The notes under the pieces: generated by a model
What the model saw: the letters and a program-made list of their open reading frames with translations, nothing else
Told to the model about the DNA's origin: nothing
The model's database searches: none
Position numbers and translations under genes: made by a program
Shown: positions 20,506 to 31,640 of the stretch, piece after piece
How the letters are laid out: the number at the start of each line of letters is the position of its first letter
Position numbering within the stretch: the first letter of the stretch is position 1
NCBI GenBank assembly: GCA_964035575.1
Contig: OZ037841.1
Location: forward strand, 1,116,001-1,180,000
Length of the DNA: 64,000 nt
Origin: Rhynchopus sp. YZ270_cl-10
Lineage: Eukaryota > Euglenozoa > Diplonemea > Diplonemida > Diplonemidae
Direction: 5' to 3'

Positions 20506-21325
20506 TTTTTTACCTCCACTGAGATTACTGTGTAGTTTCAGCTTTGACCCTCCCCTCGCATCGCTCTCGATGTAGTTAAATGAATCCACATCTCCTCATC
20601 CCAGCCTTCCCATTTTTTGTATATTTTCATCCGCGATTCACACATATACCTTATTCGTCAAAGAAGACTTTCCGAGTTTGCAAGGACATATCTACTCGGG
20701 CACATCTCTCTCTCTCTCTAGAGAGAGAGAGCCTTTCGTGGACATGAAGAGTATACTTTGTGTTTCTCCGTGGGATAGGAGCATGCCCTCGGGGAGTCGT
20801 TAACAATTGTGTGCGAGGCAGTGCACGGTTAATGAAGTCAAAGTGAAGTCTGCGATACATTTGTCCAGGGACGGCGTCACGTAGAGTGTTCTGGTGGGTA
20901 TGGTTGTATGGTTGGTGCCTTCGTCAATGCGGCGTTGTGAAGGGCGTTAGTCCTGAAGGGTGGTTGCCGGTGTGGTGTGGGTGGTGGGGATAGGGATGGG
21001 TAGGGTATGTGCTGTCACGGTACCACGCAGGGACAGTGAAGGAAGGATAAGGTGCACCTGTGTGCAGTGCTTTAGTGGCGTGCTGCAGGCGTGTCCAGGA
21101 AGTGGTGCCCAGTAGGAACATGTATGTCTTCTGGCACCGCGCTTCACTCCCTGACTCGGGAGAAGTGAACGCGGCCTATGCGACACCATAGTGCAACTAA
21201 GGAAGCTCTTCCGCACGTGCGGTGCGAGGTCGCACACGATGCTCTTATCATTTTAGTAGTCGCCCCCATCCCCTTCTCATCCCCAACCAAACAAAAACAG
21301 AGCTTTTCTACCGAAGACACACAAC
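20506..21325. other. Spacer unique to the A-B interval
   Basis: Not shared with the B-C spacer. It contains a (CT)n/(AG)n palindrome at about 20708-20731. The end, from about 21288, is the conserved short leader CAAACAAAAACAGAGCTTTT. No gene was seen. Confidence 0.6.
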
Positions 21326-22823
21326 ATGGACATGGACCCCGCCAAGAAGGCACTTGCCGCAAAGGGAGTGGAAGCAAAGTGCCAGGGCCTTGACCGCATG
21401 ATCTGCGACCGTTTCGACCCCGACACCTTTGGACCTGTGTGTGCGTTCACGGAGTGGGACCCCTTGGAGGAGGTCATCGTGGGTGTTGCTGACAACGCGT
21501 GTGAGCCTGAGGTGGGTGTTGACCCTGTATGGCAGTACCTGTTCCATTCGGACGACAAGGAGCTGGCACGTCGGGGGAAGTACCCACTGTCGCTTGTGCA
21601 GGAGGGGTGCAAGGAACTGGACAACCTGACACGCGTTCTGAAGAACGAGGGTGTGACTGTGCGTCGTCCTGAGCCCGCTGCGTTTGATGAGCCCTTCAGC
21701 GCACCTGGTGCCTTCAAGGTGCCGAACGGCTTCAACGCGACGTGCCCACGTGACATTGTGATGACCCTCGGTAACTCGATCATTGAGGCGCCGATGGGTC
21801 TGCGCACACGCTTCTTTGAGTACCACTCCTACAGACCTCTGATCCAGGAGTACTTCATGGGTGGGTCGAACTGGGTGACAGCACCGAAGGGTATCATGTC
21901 TGACCGTCTGTACGACATGAAGTACCCTGTGGACGCAAACTCCGTTGAGCGCAAGCAGATGATTGAGCAGCACAAGTACGTGACCACTGAGGAGGAGCCT
22001 GTGTGGGACGCAGCAGACCTGATGCGTATGGGGAAGGACATCTTCTTTCAGCGTTCCTTTGTGAGCAATGCGTTTGGGATTGAGTGGTTCAGACGTACGT
22101 TCTCGCCACAGGGCTACCGTGTGCACACGATGCACTCAGAGGACACTGTGCCGAAGCACATTGACTGCACGCTTCTGCCCCTGCGCCCAGGTCTGGCGTT
22201 GGAGAACCCGACACGGAAGATGGAGGAGCGCAACATGTTCAAGGAGAACGGCTGGCAGCTGCTCACCTCTGTTGAGCCGACACCGTTCCCCGACAAGTGG
22301 ACGAAGGCTGTTGTGCGTCCCACGTCGCACTGGATTGGTGTGAACATCTTCAGCATTGACGAGCAGCGCATCGTTGCCTGTGAACACGAGAAGACCGTCA
22401 TCAAGCAGCTTGAGAGCATTGGTGCGAAGGTCATCCCCGTCCCGTTCACTGCGATGCACTACCTTGGGGGTGCCTTCCACTGCGCCACAACAGACGTGCG
22501 CAGGCGTGGTGACAGGAAGTCCTACTTCCCCACCCTTGATGAGGCTGATGTATGTTACAATTTATGGGGCTCATTTTATGTCTTGTTTCGTTTTTCTTTC
22601 CCCTTTTTTATACACCAGGTTTTTTCCACCCTTAGGTGTCTAGTAGCGTGAGGATGTTTACCACTCATATAGCCTCCTCCTTGCGCAGAGCAGTGGGCGT
22701 CTTTACTAGTGTTTCGCATTTTTGCACTTCTCACATCAACATTTCTTTTCACCACCACAGGAAGTACACGAAGAGCGCATCAAGTACAGCGACTACGTGG
22801 GCCACAAACCGCTTGTGCGCTGA
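21326..22823 (+). CDS. GATM: Glycine amidinotransferase, tandem copy B, 428 aa
   Basis: Exons are 21326-22549 and 22761-22823, with the same phase-0 junction as copy A (LDEAD/EVHEE). All three catalytic residues are kept. Over exon 1 the protein equals copy C and differs from copy A at one residue (Ala115). At the DNA level B matches C in the 5' third, yet B alone has a G in GCACCGAAGGG near 21887 where A and C have A. So the copies are mosaics. Gene dosage through tandem copies suggests a demand for high output of guanidinoacetate, which is inference. Confidence 0.92.
22550..22760 (+). other. Intron of amidinotransferase copy B (211 bp)
   Basis: GTATGTTAC...TTCACCACCACAG. Its middle is unrelated to the introns of copies A and C and about 130 bp shorter. 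Confidence 0.88.
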
Positions 22824-23678
22824 TAAGGAATCGACGGAGGAGACAGTAGTCGACAGTTTGGGGTGTGCTCAGGAGGTGTTCTTGAGTCTCCTATCCCAGA
22901 CTTTGTTTCAAAATTTTGCGATTATAAAATACGTATTTATACTACGTGTTTATAATACGTGTGATCTGGGGTGAGGAAGCGTTCCAACTTTTCAACCTCT
23001 TCCCCAATTTACCTTTCGCGCTTTTTTACCCTCCCCCGTTTTAGAATCAACAGAGAGTGTACGTTAAGATTTCTCTTTTTCGCCCTTCTTCAGATCGAAA
23101 CTAATTACCATAAAAAAAGAAACAACGAAAGAAGAGGCTTTCTGCTTTGGGGTTTTTCAGATAACAAACCAAACGCAAACCTAAGAATAGCCTAACCCTT
23201 TTTATGCAACTGTGCACAATTGATGTGGTCCACATTGCAATACACAAGCTCCTCTCCCTTCACAAGGCTGTAAAGCCTTTTAATAACACCCCACAATTAA
23301 TACAACGTTGGACACATACAGTGTCCCCCCTTTCCTCTTCCCCAGTTCTGTGTTCCTGAGCGTCGGAAGAAAGTTTTGAATTTATTTTGTGCGTCTGATC
23401 CACAGGTTTTGTCAAGTGTTGTCTCCCTTGATGTAAACCTATTGTTTTGCATCCTTTTTGTTCATATGAACAAAACAAGATGTGTTGCGTCTTCATTCGT
23501 GAAGTCAGTTTCTTTTATGGATAGTATCTATCTTTTTCAGTTCACGCATTCAAAAGGAATTCCATCCTTTTCTTTTTTATCGTCTCATTTTGAGGAAACA
23601 AACCGCCTATGTTTTTATTTTACTTTTTCTCGCTTACCATTTTGATCCCCCTCCTCCTCCTCCTCTTCCACAGGGGGG
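22824..23678 (+). repeat. 3' flanking block of the amidinotransferase array, copy B
   Basis: As after copy A, but with about 190 bp extra (22870-23090) that includes the small palindromic run TACGTATTTATACTACGTG. From 23090 it realigns with copy A at high identity to the pyrimidine-rich CCTCCTCCTCCTC end. Confidence 0.85.
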
Positions 23679-24001
23679 TTTGAGAGTTGAAAGAAGTGCT
23701 CGATGCTTCTGTCCTGCTTTCTTGTCATAAGTATAGCCTTTCTATTCCTGTCTAGCGGGTGGCATGGTGCCTTTACGTACCGTGCTGTTGGTGTGGTGGG
23801 AACCGTCATCAGCTTCTCCCTATGGAGGACTGATTGAATGGTTTTTATTATTTTGATGTTTCAGGCCGGAGATCGGACCTTACGTACTCATTAACACAGC
23901 ATCCCTCCCACCACGCGCTTTATTTCATTTTTTGTTATAGCCTTCTTGCTCAAATAGTCCCACCAAACAAAAACAGAGCTTTTCTACCGAATACACACAA
24001 C

Positions 24002-25636
24002 ATGGACATGGACCCCGCCAAGAAGGCACTTGCCGCAAAGGGAGTGGAAGCAAAGTGCCAGGGCCTTGACCGCATGATCTGCGACCGTTTCGACCCCGAC
24101 ACCTTTGGACCTGTGTGTGCGTTCACGGAGTGGGACCCCTTGGAGGAGGTCATCGTGGGTGTTGCTGACAACGCGTGTGAGCCTGAGGTGGGTGTTGACC
24201 CTGTATGGCAGTACCTGTTCCATTCGGACGACAAGGAGCTGGCACGTCGGGGGAAGTACCCACTGTCGCTTGTGCAGGAGGGGTGCAAGGAACTGGACAA
24301 CCTGACACGCGTTCTGAAGAACGAGGGTGTGACTGTGCGTCGTCCTGAGCCCGCTGCGTTTGATGAGCCCTTCAGCGCACCTGGTGCCTTCAAGGTGCCG
24401 AACGGCTTCAACGCGACGTGCCCACGTGACATTGTGATGACCCTCGGTAACTCGATCATTGAGGCGCCGATGGGTCTGCGCACACGCTTCTTTGAGTACC
24501 ACTCCTACAGACCTCTGATCCAGGAGTACTTCATGGGTGGGTCGAACTGGGTGACAGCACCAAAGGGTATCATGTCTGACCGTCTGTACGACATGAAGTA
24601 CCCTGTGGACGCAAACTCCGTTGAGCGCAAGCAGATGATTGAGCAGCACAAGTACGTGACCACTGAGGAGGAGCCTGTGTGGGACGCAGCAGACCTGATG
24701 CGTATGGGGAAGGACATCTTCTTTCAGCGTTCCTTTGTGAGCAATGCGTTTGGGATTGAGTGGTTCAGACGTACGTTCTCGCCACAGGGCTACCGTGTGC
24801 ACACGATGCACTCAGAGGACACTGTGCCGAAGCACATTGACTGCACGCTTCTGCCCCTGCGCCCAGGTCTGGCGTTGGAGAACCCGACACGGAAGATGGA
24901 GGAGCGCAACATGTTCAAGGAGAACGGCTGGCAGCTGCTCACCTCTGTTGAGCCGACACCGTTCCCCGACAAGTGGACGAAGGCTGTTGTGCGTCCCACG
25001 TCGCACTGGATTGGTGTGAACATCTTCAGCATTGACGAGCAGCGCATCGTTGCCTGTGAACACGAGAAGACCGTCATCAAGCAGCTTGAGAGCATTGGTG
25101 CGAAGGTCATCCCCGTCCCGTTCACTGCGATGCACTACCTTGGGGGTGCCTTCCACTGCGCCACAACAGACGTGCGCAGACGTGGTGACAGGAAGTCCTA
25201 CTTCCCCACCCTTGATGAGGCTGATGTATGTTCCACTTATGGTGCTCTTTTTAATATTTTTCTCTGGACATTACACGTTTGTGCATGGTGTGGCTGACAC
25301 TGATAGCACACTATTTTCACTTGCGATGACTATTCTGACCTGCTGTGCATATTTTATGCGTTTCATTCTCGCTGCACACACGTTCTAGAGATTGTGCCTA
25401 CACGGATGTCTAGCACTCTGTGGGTTTATCCTTCAGGACCGTTGTCACTATATTCTACTTTTGCATCAACTGCACTGTTATGACGATGGTTGATATATAC
25501 GGCGCTTTTGTGTAACCAGTGTTCCAGGGCACTTTTGCCTTTCTCACATCAACACTTCTTTTCACCACCACAGGAAGTACACGAAGAGCGCATCAAGTAC
25601 AGCGACTACGTGGGCCACAAACCGCTTGTGCGCTGA
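24002..25636 (+). CDS. GATM: Glycine amidinotransferase, tandem copy C, 428 aa
   Basis: Exons are 24002-25225 and 25574-25636. Start, splice phase, triad residues and length are the same as in copies A and B. A private silent change, CGCAGACGTGG near 25177 (A and B: CGCAGGCGTGG), distinguishes it. The leader AAACAAAAACAGAGCTTTTC is shared with B. The frame upstream of the ATG is open for 56 codons, but conservation between copies stops at the leader, so the ATG at 24002 is the start. Confidence 0.92.
25226..25573 (+). other. Intron of amidinotransferase copy C (348 bp)
   Basis: GTATGTTCC...TTCACCACCACAG, phase 0. The core is different from the other two; only the 3' pyrimidine region (CTCACATCAACACTTCTTTT) and the donor are shared. 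Confidence 0.88.
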
Positions 25637-26280
25637 TAAAGAATCTATGGAGGACAGTAGTCGACAGTTTGGGGTGTGCTCATCCCAGACTTTGTTTCAA
25701 ATTTTTGCGAATAAAAAAAATTGTTTTCATTTTTCTCTTTTTTTGCTTCATTCAATGGCAACTGAATTACCTGAAAACAACGAAAAAAGAGGCTTTCTGC
25801 TTTGGGTTCTTTAAGGAAACAAACCAAACGCACACGTAAGAAGAGCCTAACCCTTTTTCTTCAACAATGCACACCTGCACATTACATGCGGGCGTTGCAG
25901 TACACTTTCTCCTATCCACTCTCTCCCCTCACAAAGGCTGTGAACCAGCCTTTTAATAACACCCCCTTTACAACCAACGTTGGACACATACAGTGTCTCC
26001 CCTTTCCTCTTCCCCAGTTCTGTGTTCCTGAGCGTCGGAAGAAAGTTTTGAATTTATTTTGTGCGTCTGATCCACAGGTTTTATCAAGTGTTTTCTCCCT
26101 TGATGTAAACCTATTGTTTTGCATCCTTTTTGTTCATATGAACAAAACAAGATGTGTTGCGTCTTCATTCGTGAAGTCAGTTTCTTTTATGGATAGTATC
26201 TATCTTTTTCAGTTCACGCATTCAAAAGGAATTCCATCCTTTTCTTTTATCGTCTCATTTTTTGAGGAAACAAACAGCCG
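25637..26280 (+). repeat. 3' flanking block of the amidinotransferase array, copy C
   Basis: The most diverged of the three blocks. It loses homology near 26280, marking the downstream edge of the array. Confidence 0.8.
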
Positions 26281-26493
26281 TTTCTTTTTTTATTTACAGA
26301 AAAGGGTGATTGAAAGTCATTGGCAGATGATCTTTCTTTATTTATACCTTCTGTTATTTTTGGGATGCTCGTTTATTAATTCCCGGCCCCTTTATCCACC
26401 CCCTGTTTTTTTCCCCCCTTGCTGAGGGTGCTGGTCGGGTTGGCAGTGGACCTTGTCACAATTGGGTAATTTTCAAAAAGAAAAAAGAAAGTT

Positions 26494-26510
26494 ATTGGCC
26501 TTCGGGCGAC
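26494..26510 (+). ncRNA. UUCG-hairpin repeat, copy 1
   Basis: ATTGGCCTTCGGGCGACTTT; GCC-TTCG-GGC forms a short tetraloop hairpin. The second copy (26791-26808) differs at three positions. A structured RNA is possible but unproven. Confidence 0.3.
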
Positions 26511-26790
26511 TTTGTGTATAGAGCCTGTTCTCGGACAGGTGATTGTCGAAACTACAAAAAAAAAAGGTACAGATCCTACCCAGGTAGGTGATTGTCGATA
26601 AAGTTTACAAAAAAAAAAAAAAACAAAAGCCCTCTTGCCGCTTCCTCCTCCACTAGCCCGCGTCCAGTACCCCTCCCATAATATACTCCTTATCCCCACC
26701 CCAGAGTTCCAAAAAAATATAGTGGAGTGCATCCTTGGGTGTCCACACTAATACAAAACCAAGTTTTCAAAAAAAAAAAATTTCTTGTTC

Positions 26791-26808
26791 ATTAGCCTTC
26801 GGGCAACC
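26791..26808 (+). ncRNA. UUCG-hairpin repeat, copy 2
   Basis: ATTAGCCTTCGGGCAACCTT. The stem and loop are kept while the flanking bases change, which favours a structural role weakly. Confidence 0.3.
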
Positions 26809-28442
26809 TTGTTGTGCAAAACCCGTCCGGGGTGATGACCGATACAGCGGTGAATGAGAAAAAAAATGACAGAAAGATGGGTATTTTTTGGCACTGAGTT
26901 TTACTTTTTCTCAGTGTAAATTTTAAAAAAAAAAAGTTAAATTTCGAGGCAAAAAATAATAACAAAAGAAATCTTTAAATTGTGACATATTCCGATAAGG
27001 AAACATGAAGAAAAGAAAAAAAAAAATTCAACTGAAAACTCGTATAACCTAAACATAAAATCCTGCCTTATCCATCTTCCAATTTGTGGGAGGGGGTGGG
27101 GAGAAGAGTGAACCATGGCCTTCTGCCGATGTTCACTCCAGTGTTTTAACAAAAAGTATGATGATTTCTGAAGAGAAAAAAAAGGCCCCGTTCACTCCTT
27201 TTCTGCACCGTCCCCACCCCCCAACACATAACCCTCCCGCATACCCGCACATAACATTTTTCCTTGCCAATAGCGTTCGATGTAGCAGACTCCCCGTATC
27301 CTCCAGGCACAAGGCTTCCGTTCTTGACTTCTCTTCGTGATGAGATCTCCCTCCCGTTCTGGGTTGGCGTTTGCGGGGGAAAGTATGCGTTGCCATACTA
27401 AGTACCGCAGTGTTATATCCTGTCCGATACCGTAACTCTTTTTAACCTCTGATACCTGACACTGTAGAGTCGGGTGTATGGACTTTCCCTTTGTATTAAC
27501 CCCACAACCTGTGGAGTGTTCATGGTGACCTTTTTCGCAACACACAGAGGCTTTTTTACAAGACCTTACCATTCACGCTGACATGCCGTGGTCATAACAC
27601 TATTTTGTCCCAATTGAATCCACAGGATTCCATAATTTCAACCCTACCGTCCACTCTGGGAGGGGGCAAGTACCATTCTGAGGAGAGTTGCATATCCTCC
27701 TCTTCTTGTTCCTGCCCTGCCACTCCTCGCACCAAGAGTGGACCTGTGCCAGGACATCATCCACGACTCCCTCTGATGCATCCTTCTTGACGTAATCTGT
27801 ATAAAAAGGGTGGGTATATTAAAGGGATGGCAAGTTTGTAGTACCTCTCCCGCCAATAATTAAAGGCTTTTATAAAATTTTACCAGGTGGAAAACCCTAA
27901 GAAGCCAGGTCTCATTGCTTCCTCCTCTCTCTGTCACCTCAGCGTCCCACAGAGGCAATATGCCAAAAAGAAAGAGAAATGATAGCGAGGGGCGTCCGGA
28001 GAAAGTCACGTTGTTTAGAGACAGGCATGATCGTGGGGCGAGTACATCGTTAGGGACTATCATAGGACTAACATAGGACGTTTTTTACCAAAAAAAAAAA
28101 ACGGCCCAATGAAGCGCTCTCTGGGTTCGACAACCCCGTGGATAAACCACTGCGCCCTACAATGAAATACAATACAAAACAAACAGAGTAGCAAAAACAA
28201 AAACAAATACAAAACAAACAAACTTTCAAACCCCGTGGATAAACCACTGTGTCTACGGTGTTTTGCACTTTCAACCTTTTCCCCCCAACCATCACAGCAA
28301 AATCAATTTTTTTTGGGGGGAATTTACCCTAATATGGCCCCTTCCCTTCCCCCTTCCCCCTTCCCTTCCTCACATCTACACCGCACAGGAGACACACCTA
28401 CACTCACCCCATACCCCCATACCTCCTTACCCCCTCCCCCAA

Positions 28443-28964
28443 ATGTCTATGCACATCGAAGGCCAAACCCACCCATATTACATTCCCGACCGAATGGGGG
28501 GTTTTTGGTCTCCATATGGGGCCGACTGTGGTGCTGCACCTACCCCTGCATTTGACGTGAACATGCAGGATGGGTTCTGTGGGGGGAACGGAATGAACGG
28601 ACACACAGAGGTGTTTGGATGCGAACGACGGAAGCGGAAGGCGCAGGATATGTGCAGCCATACGGCCGGGGTGGGGACGGGCGAGTACGAGAAGAGGAGG
28701 TGCGTGGAGGTGGGCCAGCAACAGCAACAACAACAACAACAGCATCACCTACATCACCACCCCACCCCCCACCGCGCAATCCCCCTCACCTACAACAACT
28801 GCACCGACATTGTTGTCCACCCAGAATACCAACGCGGCACCACCGAAGAAGAACAAGCCGCACGCGACCAAGAACGCCAAGCACACCTCAACCGAGCACG
28901 CTCCCTCCAACAGCAGCAGATGCAACGATGGGAGGAGTCTGACCTCCTTGCCGGGATTGACTAA
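28443..28964 (+). CDS. Gln/His-rich protein of unknown function, 173 aa
   Basis: The first ATG in the frame (MSMHIEGQTHPYYIPDRMGG) directly follows a C/T-rich leader (CCCCCTCCCCCAA), with CGCACAG further up. Upstream codons exist only by reading through that leader. The middle has a poly-Gln/His tract (about nine Q, then HHLHHH), preceded by a basic patch (CERRKRKAQD). The C-terminal third is charged and helical (EEEQAARDQERQAHLNRARS). Such composition is common in nuclear or RNA-associated proteins, but no domain is recognised. Confidence 0.55.
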   Translation: MSMHIEGQTHPYYIPDRMGGFWSPYGADCGAAPTPAFDVNMQDGFCGGNGMNGHTEVFGCERRKRKAQDMCSHTAGVGTGEYEKRRCVEVGQQQQQQQQQHHLHHHPTPHRAIPLTYNNCTDIVVHPEYQRGTTEEEQAARDQERQAHLNRARSLQQQQMQRWEESDLLAGID

Positions 28965-29673
28965 GCATTAAACAGTCTGGAATGGAATACCGAATACACA
29001 ACACACTGTGTAGGTGACCAACTAACGAACGCCAGAACGCAGAGGTGCTCAGCGGGGTAAGAAGTCTGGAAAGGACTTTACAATGGTTATGTAGGTTCTT
29101 AGGTGGGGGGATAGCATAAATCTCTGGATCATTTAACCATTTCCCTGATGCAATACAGTTTGGTACACTGTCCCGAAGAGGGCTTTGTATTTCAAAAAAA
29201 AGTCTCATTTTTTTGGTTTTTATAGGTGTGGTTTATTCAAACCACGCTGGGGGATTTTAAATTGGTTATTCACTCTCGCAAAAGAAGGAGTCTGAGAGGA
29301 GAGGAACGAACACCTATTTTAGGGTGGAACTGCCATTGTGCTGTGTTCTCATAAAAACCCTTCGTTCATCTAACACCATTTCTTGTTGATTTCCTCCAAT
29401 GGTACAGTGGCCACACTCTTCCAACAATTCATCAAAAGAAAGAACACCACGTCTACAAAGCACCCCTAGCCTACAGACGACGTTCTTTTATTTTTTAAAT
29501 TTAAGTTTTACATTTCTGCAATGCCATCAAACGGGAGGTGACGCCATCCCGAATATCCTCGTCTCTTCGACGAGAAGAGCCAAAAAAAAAAAGCTTCAAA
29601 ACCCCCAAAATCACGATACCGACAGCAGTGCGCAACGCGCCGTGTTTATCAAAGTTTCGTGGTTTTTTTTTAT
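28965..29673. other. Intergenic region before foldback copy 2
   Basis: It contains a copy (29160-29205) of the TTGGTACACTGTC...GGGCTTTGTATTTCAA repeat (see 32887). No gene was seen. Confidence 0.5.
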
Positions 29674-30966
29674 ATGGGTCAGTCCATAAACCACCCCCCC
29701 CAAAAGGTAACCTGGGGTCCTTATTTTTATTTCATCTGGGTTCTACTGGGACTTTCTCCCCGATTTTTTTTTTAATGAACTCAGAGTTAAGTTTCTGGGT
29801 TCAATAAAAAAAACGACGAGCAAAAAGTCCAATTGGAAATATGATGGATACCCCCCGAGAGCAAAATAAACCAACGGTAAAAATTGGTACCCTTGGTTTC
29901 CTATAGGTTCCTATAGGAAACCTACATTTTCCCATAATTTCCCACACAACTTACTTGACAACAGGATGAAAACAAATACAAAAATGGCAAAAGTGAGTAA
30001 AACCGTGCAAGGGGCACTGGACTTTGCTAGGGCTCTGGGGGAAACGCAGTTCTCAGGGGAGAAGACTCGCAAGGAGGTTCTTGCCTACGCGAAGGCACGC
30101 AGTTGTTACCGTAGGGGTTTCCGGGAAGACGTGTGGTTCAAAGCTTTATGGAAAGCGAGAGGAATATCCCTCATCCTTCACAGGAAGAACACCACCCGTG
30201 GGGGACGCGCGGTCCAACTGTATTTCTGCAGTAACCTGGACGAGTGTGTGGGTGTGCCATCAGAAGGTACGGAGGGGTGAACAACGCGTATTTACCCCTT
30301 ACAGCAAGGAGAATGGCAGCGGCGTCGTTGTCCGTGCCTCCAAACACGCGGAAGGCTTGTGCAAAACGTACCTTCTGATGGCACACCCACACACTCATCC
30401 AGGTTACTGCAGAAATACAGTTGGACCGCGCGTCCCCCACGGGTGGTGTTCTTCCTGTGAAGGATGAGGGATATTCCTCTCGCTTTCCATAAAGCTTTGA
30501 ACCACACGTCTTCCCGGAAACCCCTACGGTAACAACTGCGTGCCTTCGCGTAGGCAAGAACCTCCTTGCGAGTCTTCTCCCCTGAGAACTGCGTTTCCCC
30601 CAGAGCCCTAGCAAAGTCCAGTGCCCCTTGCACGGTTTTACTCACTTTTGCCATTTTTGTATTTGTTTTCATCCTGTTGTCAAGTAAGTTGTGTGGGAAA
30701 TTATGGGAAAATGTAGGTTTCCTATAGGAACCTATAGGAAACCAAGGGTACCAATTTTTACCGTTGGTTTATTTTGCTCTCGGGGGGTATCCATCATATT
30801 TCCAATTGGACTTTTTGCTCGTCGTTTTTTTTATTGAACCCAGAAACTTAACTCTGAGTTCATTAAAAAAAAAATCGGGGAGAAAGTCCCAGTAGAACCC
30901 AGATGAAATAAAAATAAGGACCCCAGGTTACCTTTTGGGGGGGGTGGTTTATGGACCGTGCCATAT
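29674..30966. mobile_element. 1.29-kb palindromic (foldback) DNA element, copy 2
   Basis: Arms 29674-30271 and 30367-30966 flank the same 95-bp spacer in the same orientation as copy 1. Identity to copy 1 is roughly 99%. Here both arms keep the frame open: 29966-30280 on + and 30292-30672 on - (126 aa). The predicted peptide is basic (TRKEVLAYAKARSCYRRGF..WFKALWKARG) with no family I can name. At the site next to the Sma-like GGGGG (30198-30207 and 30430-30439) both arms have G where both arms of copy 1 have A. Confidence 0.9.
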
Positions 30967-31640
30967 CTTTGTTTCGTTTATTTCGTTTTTAGTTTGTTAA
31001 CAATGCCTTCGCCCGCAGAGGTGTTGTGCACTGTAAGGACAGCCTTTGTTCAGCTTTCCTCCCCTTACCCCTCACGCGGTAATAAACTGCGGTTTTTCTT
31101 CTTCTTTCCAATTGTATGTCTGTAGCGTTATAATCAGGTTGGTTTTTCGTTGTGGGTAGGGCGAGGGAAAAAAGGAATATTGCCTTATTTGAGCCTGTCT
31201 GTGTGGGTTTTTTTATTTGAAATCAATTTTTGGGTAATTCTGCACGGAAATATCACCCTTTTTTCTCCCCCCCCCCCCCCCCCCCCCGATGCCTGCGTCC
31301 GCCGATGAACGGTGCGGCGTTTTGCACCTTTCAACTTCCCCTTTTTTTTTCTGTGCTAATATGTGTTTCTCTGTTCCACAGTATGTAGGGAGGCCTTTTC
31401 TTTCTTTGTTCGGTCACACCTAAGAATACACAATATATTCCTCACATCAAAAAAAAAATAGTTTCACGATGGGACATATAGCACCACTATACCACATAGC
31501 ACACCCCCCCCTTCCCCCACTATCCTTTTGCTAAGCCCACACGAACCTCCCCCTCTACTATCTCTATCCTTTTCGCTACCTCCCTCCTCCCCCTCTCCCA
31601 CCTTCCACTCCACCCCACCACCCAGCATACACAGCAAAAA
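30967..31640. other. Intergenic region with a 21-nt poly-C tract
   Basis: A homopolymer C run lies at about 31267-31287. A recurring GGCGTTTTGCACCTTTCAAC motif is at 31316-31335. The leader of the next gene (31500-31635) is C/T-rich and contains CACAG eight nt before the ATG. Confidence 0.55.
31267..31287 (+). repeat. Poly-C homopolymer
   Basis: About 21 consecutive C. The length may vary by sequencing error. Confidence 0.7.

Larger units (their letters stand above)
26281..28442. other. 2.1-kb gene-free region with small repeats
   Basis: Many A runs. It holds a duplicated UUCG-hairpin motif (26498 and 26795), a duplicated GGTGATTGTCGA motif (26538 and 26586), and two copies 100 bp apart of CCCCGTGGATAAACCACTG (28132 and 28232). 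The end is C-rich (28320-28440), the leader of the next gene. Minus-strand open frames here show no protein-like pattern. Confidence 0.5.

Noticed and set aside
20206-20535. Frames recurring after each amidinotransferase copy (+ and -)
   Set aside because: They recur because the 3' block is duplicated; lengths and ends differ between copies and there is no domain.
28129-28250. Possible tRNA around GGTTCGA and the duplicated CCCCGTGGATAAACC
   Set aside because: No cloverleaf could be drawn; only a short direct repeat is supported.
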